From Streptomyces sp. NBC_01754 (GTDB lineage: Bacteria; Actinomycetota; Actinomycetes; Streptomycetales; Streptomycetaceae): 64,000 nt of DNA. The position numbers and the translations under genes were made by a program. Below, piece by piece: positions 57,791 to 64,000 of the stretch. Positions within the stretch are counted from its first letter, which is position 1. The number at the start of each line of letters is the position of its first letter. Below the pieces are notes generated by a model, which saw nothing but the letters and a program-made list of their open reading frames with translations, had not been told where the DNA came from and ran no database searches. The stretch lies in assembly GCF_035918015.1 (NCBI RefSeq), contig NZ_CP109132.1, positions 6,572,001 to 6,636,000 on the forward strand. The letters are read 5' to 3'.

Positions 57791-58624
57791 GTGAAAATCC
57801 TCGTCAGCGCCGACATGGAGGGCGCGACCGGAGTGACCTGGCCGGCCGATGTGCTGCCCGGCACCCCCCAGTGGGAACGGTGCCGTTCCCTGTTCACCTC
57901 CGACGTGAACGCCGCGGCCCTGGGCTTCTTCGACGGCGGCGCCGACGAGGTCCTCGTCAACGAGGCCCACTGGACGATGCGCAACCTGCTGCTGGAGCGG
58001 CTCGACGACCGCGTCCAGATGCTCACGGGAAAGCACAAGTCCCTCTCCATGGTCGAAGGCATCCAGCACGGTGACGTCGACGCCGTGGCGTTCATCGGCT
58101 ACCACACCGGCGCGGGCGCGGAGGGGGTGCTGGCCCACACCTACCTCGCCAACTCCATCACCGGTGTCTGGCTGAACGGCGTCCGCGCCAGCGAGGGCCT
58201 GCTGAACGCGCACGTGGCGGCGGAGTACGGTGTCCCGGTCGTCCTGGTCACCGGCGACGACCTGACCTGCGTGGACGCCGGCCTCTACGCCCCGGAGGCC
58301 CGGAAGGTCGCGGTGAAGGACTACGTCTCCCGCTACGCCGCCGTGTGCCGCACCCCGGCACGCACCGCGGCCGACATCCGGGCCGCGGCCAAGGAGGCCA
58401 CCGTGCTCGCCGGTCGCCTGACGCCGGTGGCGGGGGGCTCCTTCACGGTGGAGCTCGAGTTCGACGCCGAGCATCTGGCGGCGGCCGCGACGGTGGTTCC
58501 CGGCGTGGCGCCGAGCGGTGAGCGGCGCGTCTCCTACACCAGCGCGACGATGTACGAAGGAATCCGCACGTTCAAGGCGGTGACGACGATCGTGTCGGCC
58601 GCCGTGGAGGAGCAGTATGGCTGA
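57791..58624 (+). CDS. M55-family D-aminopeptidase (DppA-like)
   Basis: A 277-residue zinc peptidase. Metal and catalytic residues of the DppA type are all visible: D8 and E10 (SADMEGATGV), H60 (NEAHW), H105 (GYHTGAGAEG), catalytic H116 (VLAHTY) and E135 (ASEGLLNA). These positions match the numbering I recall for B. subtilis DppA almost exactly. It releases N-terminal D-Ala from D-Ala-D-Ala or D-Ala peptides; some relatives act on L-Arg or acyl substrates. GTG 57791. First gene of the peptidase operon; overlaps the M20 gene by eight bases. Confidence 0.9.
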   Translation: MKILVSADMEGATGVTWPADVLPGTPQWERCRSLFTSDVNAAALGFFDGGADEVLVNEAHWTMRNLLLERLDDRVQMLTGKHKSLSMVEGIQHGDVDAVAFIGYHTGAGAEGVLAHTYLANSITGVWLNGVRASEGLLNAHVAAEYGVPVVLVTGDDLTCVDAGLYAPEARKVAVKDYVSRYAAVCRTPARTAADIRAAAKEATVLAGRLTPVAGGSFTVELEFDAEHLAAAATVVPGVAPSGERRVSYTSATMYEGIRTFKAVTTIVSAAVEEQYG

Positions 58625-59963
58625 GGCGACGGTCCCGTCCGGACCCGTGGTCGACGACCGGGCTCTCGACGAGTCCGTCACGTTCACCTCGGAACTCATC
58701 CGGATCGACACCACCAACAACGGTGACGGCAGCTGCCGGGAGCGCCCGGCCGCCGAGTACGTCGCGGAGCGGCTGGCCGACACCGGTCTGGAACCGCTCC
58801 TGCTGGAGCGCACGCCCGGCCGGACCAACGTGGTCGCCCGGATCCCGGGCACCGACCCGTCCGCCGACGCCCTGCTCGTCCACGGACACCTCGACGTGGT
58901 GCCCGCCGAACCCGCCGACTGGAGCGTCCACCCGTTCTCCGGGGAGATCCGCGACGGTGTCGTGTGGGGGCGCGGCGCCGTCGACATGAAGAACATGGAC
59001 GCGATGGTCCTGGCCGTCGTCCGGGCCTGGGCCCGCGCCGGCGTCCGCCCGCGCCGCGACATCGTCCTGGCCTACACGGCCGACGAGGAGGCCAGCGCCG
59101 ACGACGGTTCCGGCTTCCTGGCCGACCGGCACGCCGGGCTCTTCGAGGGCTGCACCGAAGGCATCAGCGAGTCCGGCGCCTTCACCTTCCACGCGGGCCC
59201 CGGGATGTCGCTCTACCCCATCGCGGCGGGGGAGCGCGGCACGGCCTGGCTGAAGCTGTCCGCCGACGGCAGGGCGGGCCACGGCTCCAAGGTCAACAAG
59301 GCCAACGCGGTGAGCAGGCTGGCCGCCGCCGTCGCCCGCATCGGGGCGCACGAGTGGCCGGTGCGGCTCACCCCCACCGTGCGGGCCGCGCTCACCGAGA
59401 TCGCCGCGCTCCACCACATACGCGTCGACCTGGACGCGCCCGGCTTCGACGTGGACGAACTGCTGGGCAAGCTCGGCCCGGCCGCGGAACTCGTCGCGCC
59501 GACCGTCCGCAACAGCAGCAACCCGACGATGCTGGAGGCCGGCTACAAGGTCAACGTGATCCCCGGCCGGGCCACCGCCCACATCGACGGGCGGATGCTG
59601 CCCGGCGGTGAGGAGGAGTTCCGCGAGACGCTGGACCGGCTGACCGGACCGGACGTCGACTGGGAGTTCGACCACCGGGAGATCCCTCTCCAGGCTCCGG
59701 TGGACTCACCGACCTACGCGAAGATGCGGGCCGCCGTCGAACTCTTCGACCCGGGCGCCCACGTCGTGCCCTACTGCATGTCGGGCGGCACGGACGCCAA
59801 GCAGTTCTCCCGTCTCGGGATCACCGGCTACGGCTTCTCGCCGCTGAAGCTGCCCGTCGGCTTCGACTACCAGGCGCTGTTCCACGGCGTCGACGAGCGG
59901 GTCCCCGTCGACGCCCTGCACTTCGGCGTCCGGGTCCTGGACCACTTCCTGCGCAGCGCCTGA
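58617..59963 (+). CDS. M20-family metallopeptidase
   Basis: A 448-residue ArgE/DapE/CPG2-type peptidase. Zn ligands: LLVHGHLDVVP, WGRGAVDMKNMDAM, YTADEEASADDGSG (Glu-Glu), and the late SGGTDAKQFSRLGI. The dimerisation domain lies about 190-330. GGAGG precedes ATG 58617, inside the upstream gene. Its substrate (an acyl amino acid or a dipeptide) is uncertain. Translation is coupled with the D-aminopeptidase, suggesting a shared substrate pool. Confidence 0.9.
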   Translation: MAEATVPSGPVVDDRALDESVTFTSELIRIDTTNNGDGSCRERPAAEYVAERLADTGLEPLLLERTPGRTNVVARIPGTDPSADALLVHGHLDVVPAEPADWSVHPFSGEIRDGVVWGRGAVDMKNMDAMVLAVVRAWARAGVRPRRDIVLAYTADEEASADDGSGFLADRHAGLFEGCTEGISESGAFTFHAGPGMSLYPIAAGERGTAWLKLSADGRAGHGSKVNKANAVSRLAAAVARIGAHEWPVRLTPTVRAALTEIAALHHIRVDLDAPGFDVDELLGKLGPAAELVAPTVRNSSNPTMLEAGYKVNVIPGRATAHIDGRMLPGGEEEFRETLDRLTGPDVDWEFDHREIPLQAPVDSPTYAKMRAAVELFDPGAHVVPYCMSGGTDAKQFSRLGITGYGFSPLKLPVGFDYQALFHGVDERVPVDALHFGVRVLDHFLRSA

Positions 59964-59984
59964 CCCACGAGGGGGAACCGAACC

Positions 59985-62000
59985 ATGACGTCCCAAGCGG
60001 CGTACGGCACCTGGCCGTCACCGATCGACGCGGCGCTGGCCGCCTCGCACGACGGCAAGCCCGAGTACGTCGGCATCGTCGGCGAAGAGGTGTGGTGGAC
60101 GGAACCGCGCCCGGCGGAGGGCGGCCGCCGCGCCCTGGTCCGCCGCCGCGCCGACGGCACCACCGCCTCCGTGCTGCCGGAGCCCTGGAACGTACGCAGC
60201 CGGGTCATCGAGTACGGCGGCGTGCCCTGGGCCGGTGCCGCCCGCACCCCGCAGGAGGGGGGCCCGCTCGTCGTCTTCGTCGACTTCGCCGACCAGCGGC
60301 TGTACGCCTACGAGCCCGACCGGCCGGGGGAGCCCCGGCCGCTCACCCCGCTGTCCGGGACGGGGGAGGGGCTGCGCTGGGCCGACCCGCGGCTGCACCC
60401 GGACCGCGGTGCGCGGGGCGAGGTCTGGTGCGTGATGGAGGAGTTCACCGGTCCGGCTCCCACCGACGTGCGCCGGGTCGTCGCCGCCGTACCGCTGGAC
60501 GGCTCGGCCGCCGGCGACCGCGCCGCGGTGCGCGAACTCAGCGACGACCGGCACCGCTTCGTCACCGGGCCCAAGGTCTCCCCCGACGGCCGGCGGGTGG
60601 CCTGGATCGCCTGGGACCACCCCCGGATGCCGTGGGACGGCACGGTCGTGATGACGGCCGAGGTCACCGCCGAGGGCACCTTCACCGGCGTCCGGCCGCT
60701 CGTCGGCGACACCGGGGAATCGATCGCGCAGGTGGAGTGGGACCGGGACGGCACGCTGCTGTACGTGTCGGACATCGGTGGCTGGTGGGAACTCCGGCGG
60801 CTCCGGCCGGATGCCGCCGCGGGTGCGGTCGTGCCCACCAGCAGCCTCTGCTCCGGCCGGAACGAGGAGTTCGGCGGGCCGCTGTGGAAGATCGGACTGA
60901 GCTGGTTCCGGCTGCTGGACAGCGGGCTGATCGCCGTGATCCACGGCCGGGGCACCAACCGGCTGGGCGTGCTCGACCCGGAGACCGGCGAGCTGGTCGA
61001 CGCGGTCGGCCCCTGGACCGAGTGGTCCGAGACGCTCGCGGTGCGGGACACCAGGGTCGTCGGCGTGGCCGCGAGCCCCACCAGCTCCTACGAAGTGGTG
61101 GAGCTGGACACCGCGACCGGGCACACCCGGGTGATCGGGGCACCTCACCAGGACGCGGTCGACCCCGCGTACTACCCCGAGCCGCAGATCCGCACCTTCA
61201 CCGGGCCGGACGGCCGCGAGGTGCACGCCCACGTCCACCCGCCGCGCCACCCCGGCCGTACCGCCCCCGACGGCGAACGGCCGCCGTACGCCGTCTGGGT
61301 GCACGGCGGACCCACCGGCCGCTCCCCGCTCGTACTCGACCTGGAGATCGCCTACTTCACGTCCCGGGGCATCGGAGTCGCCGAGGTGAACTACGGCGGA
61401 TCCACCGGCTACGGCCGGGCCTACCGTGAACGGCTGCGGGAACAGTGGGGCGTCGTCGACGTCGAGGACTGCGCGACCGTCGCCCTCGCCCTGGCCGAGG
61501 AGGGTTCCGCCGACCGGGCCCGGCTGGCGATCCGGGGCGGCAGCGCCGGTGGCTGGACGACGGCCGCCTCCCTGACGGGAACGGACGTGTACGCCTGCGG
61601 GGCGATCAGCTACCCCATCCTCGACCTCGAGGGGTGGGCGACCGGGGAGACGCACGACTTCGAGTCGCGGTACCTCGACACGCTCGTCGGCCCGTATCCC
61701 GGGACGGCGGAACGGTACCGCGAGCGCTCACCCATCAACCGCACCGACCGGCTCACGGCGCCCTTCGTGCTGCTCCAGGGACTCGACGACCCGATCTGCC
61801 CGCCCGTGCAGTGCGAGCGCTTCCTCGCCCGGATCGAGGGCCGGGGCGTCCCGTACGCCTACCTCGCCTTCGAGGGGGAGAGCCACGGGTTCCGTCGCAG
61901 GGACACCATGGTCCGTGCGCTGGAGGCCGAACTCTCCCTCTACCTCCAGACGTTCGGTGTGGACCGGGAGGACGTCCCGGTGCTGGAGCTCACGCGGTGA
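59985..62000 (+). CDS. S9-family prolyl oligopeptidase / acylaminoacyl peptidase
   Basis: A 671-residue serine peptidase. An N-terminal beta-propeller (about 30-400; VSPDGRRVAWIAWD, LLYVSDIGGWWELRRL) covers a C-terminal alpha/beta-hydrolase. The triad is the Ser in RGGSAGGWTTA, the Asp in LQGLDDPICPP and the His in FEGESHGFRR. There is no signal peptide, so it is cytoplasmic. ATG 59985 lies 21 bases after the M20 gene. It degrades short peptides that enter the propeller pore. Its stop overlaps the S66 gene (GTGA). Confidence 0.92.
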   Translation: MTSQAAYGTWPSPIDAALAASHDGKPEYVGIVGEEVWWTEPRPAEGGRRALVRRRADGTTASVLPEPWNVRSRVIEYGGVPWAGAARTPQEGGPLVVFVDFADQRLYAYEPDRPGEPRPLTPLSGTGEGLRWADPRLHPDRGARGEVWCVMEEFTGPAPTDVRRVVAAVPLDGSAAGDRAAVRELSDDRHRFVTGPKVSPDGRRVAWIAWDHPRMPWDGTVVMTAEVTAEGTFTGVRPLVGDTGESIAQVEWDRDGTLLYVSDIGGWWELRRLRPDAAAGAVVPTSSLCSGRNEEFGGPLWKIGLSWFRLLDSGLIAVIHGRGTNRLGVLDPETGELVDAVGPWTEWSETLAVRDTRVVGVAASPTSSYEVVELDTATGHTRVIGAPHQDAVDPAYYPEPQIRTFTGPDGREVHAHVHPPRHPGRTAPDGERPPYAVWVHGGPTGRSPLVLDLEIAYFTSRGIGVAEVNYGGSTGYGRAYRERLREQWGVVDVEDCATVALALAEEGSADRARLAIRGGSAGGWTTAASLTGTDVYACGAISYPILDLEGWATGETHDFESRYLDTLVGPYPGTAERYRERSPINRTDRLTAPFVLLQGLDDPICPPVQCERFLARIEGRGVPYAYLAFEGESHGFRRRDTMVRALEAELSLYLQTFGVDREDVPVLELTR

Positions 62001-62956
62001 CCCGCACCGCACCGGCGCTCGCGCCCCTCGCCCGGGCCGCCCGGCTGCGGCCGGGGGCGCGGGTCGCGATCGTCGCACCCAGCGGCCCGATCCCCCCCGA
62101 GCGGCTGGACCAGGGGCTCGATCTGCTGCGCGGCTGGGACCTGGAGCCCGTGGCGGCACCACACGTCCTGGACGTCCACCCGAGCCTGGGGCATCTCGCG
62201 GGCAGGGACGAGGACCGGGCCGGGGATCTCCAGGAGGCGTGGTGCGATCCCTCCGTCGACGCGGTGCTGTGCGCCCGGGGCGGGTACGGGGCGCACCGCA
62301 TGGTCGACCTGCTGGACTGGTCCGCGATCCGGGCGGCCGGGCCCAAGGTGTTCGTGGGGTACAGCGACATCACCGTGCTGCACGAGGCGTTCGCGGTGCG
62401 CGCCGGATTCTCGACCCTGCACGGCCCGATGGTCGCCACCGAGGTCTTCCTCAAGGACACGCCCACCCAGGAGGCCCTGCGCTCCACCCTGTTCGAGCCC
62501 GAATCGGTACGGACCCTCGGCCTGGACGCGGCGGCGGCACTGGTCCCCGGCAGGGCCCGGGGCGTCACCTACGGCGGCTGTGCGAGCCTGCTCGCCGCCG
62601 ACGTGGGCACCCCGGGCGCCCGGACCTCGGCCCGGGGCGGCCTGCTGGTGGTCGAGGACGTCACCGAGGACCCGTACCAGCTGGACGGCATCCTCACCCG
62701 GCTGCTGCGCACCGGCGCGCTCGACGGTGTGGCGGGGGTGGTGTGCGGCTCCTGGGAGAACTGCGGACCGTACCCGGGGGTGCGGGCGGTGCTCGCCGAC
62801 CGGCTCGGCGGACTGGGGGTGCCGGTCGTCGAGGAGCTGGGGTTCGGCCACGGCCCCACGTCGCTGACGATCCCCCTCGGGGTGCCGGCGGTACTGGACG
62901 CGCCGGCGGACGGCGGGCGGTGCACGCTCACCACCGAGCTGCCCGCACTGCTCTGA
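61997..62956 (+). CDS. S66-family LD-carboxypeptidase (LdcA/MccF-like)
   Basis: A 319-residue peptidase. The Ser-Glu-His triad is visible: VGYSDITVLHEAF (Ser), VVEDVTEDPYQLDGIL (Glu), ELGFGHGPTSLTIP (His). LdcA enzymes remove the terminal D-Ala from L-DAP-D-Ala murein tetrapeptides during recycling; the MccF branch degrades microcin C-type peptide-nucleotides. The sequence does not separate these. GTG 61997 overlaps the S9 stop. Last gene of the operon. Confidence 0.9.
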   Translation: MTRTAPALAPLARAARLRPGARVAIVAPSGPIPPERLDQGLDLLRGWDLEPVAAPHVLDVHPSLGHLAGRDEDRAGDLQEAWCDPSVDAVLCARGGYGAHRMVDLLDWSAIRAAGPKVFVGYSDITVLHEAFAVRAGFSTLHGPMVATEVFLKDTPTQEALRSTLFEPESVRTLGLDAAAALVPGRARGVTYGGCASLLAADVGTPGARTSARGGLLVVEDVTEDPYQLDGILTRLLRTGALDGVAGVVCGSWENCGPYPGVRAVLADRLGGLGVPVVEELGFGHGPTSLTIPLGVPAVLDAPADGGRCTLTTELPALL

Positions 62957-63012
62957 AGCCCCGAGGACGGCCGGACGGGGCGACCGGGCCGGCGTGCCCT
63001 TCGGAAGTACCC

Positions 63013-63030
63013 CCGAAACCACCGTTTCGG
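63013..63030 (+). terminator. Short terminator after the peptidase operon
   Basis: CCGAAAC-CACC-GTTTCGG (63013-63030) is a perfect 7-base stem with a 4-base loop, 56 bases after the S66 stop. Confidence 0.5.
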
Positions 63031-63034
63031 TGCG

Positions 63035-63092
63035 TTGACAGTGGAGTGACGTGTGTCACACGATGGGCCCGGCTGTTACTTACCAGTCGGTA
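63035..63092 (+). promoter_or_regulatory. Control region of the secreted hydrolase: Crp-like site and palindrome
   Basis: TTGACA at 63035-63040 is a consensus -35. GTG-N6-GTCAC at 63046-63059 matches the Crp consensus GTG(N6)GNCAC that I recall for S. coelicolor, within the palindrome CGTGTG-T-CACACG (63050-63062). TACC-AGTC-GGTA at 63081-63092 is a second palindrome, of a TetR-operator type. The start codon follows at 63118. Confidence 0.45.
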
Positions 63093-63117
63093 GGGTGTCC
63101 TCGGTGTGGAGGTCCAT

Positions 63118-64000
63118 GTGTCGCGTGCCGTCTCCTGGTCACGGAGTCCGTTCACCTTCCTCGCCGGGGCGGCGCTCGTGGCACCGCTCGCCCTGGCCGG
63201 TGCCGGCCCCGCGGCGGCGGCCGGGTACAGCGTCACCCCCCTGAAGTTCACCGTGCCCGCGGGTGAAGGCTCCTGCACGGTCGACGCCGACCTCTACCGC
63301 CCGGCCGGTGCCGACGCGGACCACCCCGCCCCGGCGGTCCTCGCGACCAACGGCTTCGGCGGCAGCAAGTCCGACGGCACCACCGACGGCATCGGCAAGG
63401 CCTTCGCCTCCCGGGGCTACGTCTCCCTGGTCTACTCGGGGCTGGGCTTCGGCGGGTCCGGGTGCCTGATCACCCTCGACGCCCCGGACATCGACGGAAG
63501 GGCGGCCTCCGGGCTCATCGACTTCCTCGCCGGGACACGCGCCGCCGACGACGGCACCAAGGCCGACTACGTCGTCTCCGACGGCCCCGGCGACCCCCGC
63601 GTCGGCATGATCGGGGGCTCGTACGGCGGGGCCGTCCAGCTGGCCACCGCCGCCACCGACCACCGGGTCGACGCCCTGGTGCCGATGGTCACCTGGAACG
63701 ACCTGGCGTACGCCCTCGCGCCCAACGCCACCGACGCGCGCGACGGCGTCTCCTCGGGCACGCCCGGTGTCTTCAAGTGGCAGTGGACCAACGGCTTCTA
63801 CCTGATGGGCGAGGGCCAGCCGCTCCTGGTCCCGAGCCTGGACCCGTCCCGGTTCAACCACCCGGCCTGCCTGCACTTCGCCACCCGGGCCTGCGAGGCC
63901 GTCCGCCTGCTGAACTCCGGCCGTCTCCCGGCCGGCCGCACCCAGGAGACGCTGACGTATCTGCGCGGTGTCTCGCCCGCCACCTATCTGCCGGGCGTCA
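63118..64000 (+). CDS. Secreted alpha/beta hydrolase, CocE/X-Pro dipeptidyl-peptidase-like (partial)
   Basis: The gene continues past the right edge; 294 codons are present. GTG 63118 has GGAGG at five bases. The signal peptide (about 1-33) ends GPAAAA. The hydrolase core is read: LATNGFGGSKSDGTTDGIGKAFASRGY and the nucleophile in RVGMIGGSYGGAVQLATAATD, typical of the S15/CocE type. The mature N-terminus has a Cys pair. Peptidase or esterase activity outside the cell is likely. The upstream site suggests Crp control. Confidence 0.85.
   Translation, partial: MSRAVSWSRSPFTFLAGAALVAPLALAGAGPAAAAGYSVTPLKFTVPAGEGSCTVDADLYRPAGADADHPAPAVLATNGFGGSKSDGTTDGIGKAFASRGYVSLVYSGLGFGGSGCLITLDAPDIDGRAASGLIDFLAGTRAADDGTKADYVVSDGPGDPRVGMIGGSYGGAVQLATAATDHRVDALVPMVTWNDLAYALAPNATDARDGVSSGTPGVFKWQWTNGFYLMGEGQPLLVPSLDPSRFNHPACLHFATRACEAVRLLNSGRLPAGRTQETLTYLRGVSPATYLPGV

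Overview
This window comes from a chromosome of a high-GC actinomycete, almost certainly Streptomyces. Supporting signs are strong third-position GC, many GTG starts, GTGA/ATGA stop-start overlaps, F420-dependent enzymes, monomeric NADP isocitrate dehydrogenase, and a complete ethylmalonyl-CoA gene set directly followed by psd and pssA. From memory, the overall order resembles the S. coelicolor region around SCO6412-SCO6490; this could not be checked here. No rRNA, tRNA, CRISPR array, insertion sequence or prophage was seen.

Layout, left to right. 1-1.6 kb: two secreted-protein genes, the first cut by the window edge. 2.1-5.7 kb: a reductive-pyrimidine or hydantoin degradation operon (ureidopropionase-like amidohydrolase, class III aminotransferase, dihydropyrimidinase). 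5.8-10.8 kb: an AraC regulator and an iron-siderophore ABC transporter with an iron box. 11.8 kb: an F420-dependent LLM enzyme that may belong to the pyrimidine module. 12.9-19 kb: secreted LolA-like protein, amidase, isocitrate dehydrogenase and lipoate ligase-like protein. 19.2-25 kb: a frameshifted lipoprotein gene, an aldo/keto reductase under a twin-operator promoter, an inositol-phosphatase-like enzyme, a nucleotidyltransferase and an FAD oxidoreductase. 25.1-27 kb: a sodium:solute symporter with a 43-residue membrane partner. 27.6-29.6 kb: DNA alkylation repair (Ada/AlkA fusion plus MGMT). 29.7-33.2 kb: a GDT1-type Mn/Ca transporter behind a yybP-ykoY riboswitch, a ferredoxin-like protein, a sirtuin remnant, a NUDIX hydrolase and glycerate kinase. 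33.4-35.8 kb: a secreted GH87 alpha-1,3-glucanase.

36.1-47.2 kb is the metabolic centrepiece, all on the minus strand. It holds a double 3-hydroxyacyl-CoA dehydrogenase, a TetR regulator, crotonyl-CoA carboxylase/reductase, ethylmalonyl-CoA mutase, malyl/methylmalyl-CoA lyase, mesaconyl-CoA hydratase and methylsuccinyl-CoA dehydrogenase. These turn C4 acyl-CoA into glyoxylate and propionyl-CoA, and supply ethylmalonyl-CoA for polyketides. psd and pssA (phosphatidylethanolamine synthesis) follow, ending in a large double hairpin.

47.6-56.5 kb is mixed: a HEAT-like protein, an orphan SUKH immunity-type protein beside decayed gene fragments, a secreted tripeptidyl aminopeptidase, a radical SAM gene with an SOS box, an SRPBCC protein, an MFS exporter fused to three carboxypeptidase-regulatory-like repeats, and a LysR/aldo-keto reductase divergent pair. 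57.8-63 kb is a tight operon of four different peptidases (M55, M20, S9, S66), probably for peptide or cell-wall peptide salvage. The window ends inside a secreted alpha/beta-hydrolase gene.

The least explained points are the F420 enzyme in a pyrimidine module that lacks a dihydropyrimidine dehydrogenase, the peptidase quartet, the MFS/regulatory-domain fusion, and several gene remnants (sirtuin, GNAT, lipoprotein) sitting among intact conserved genes.
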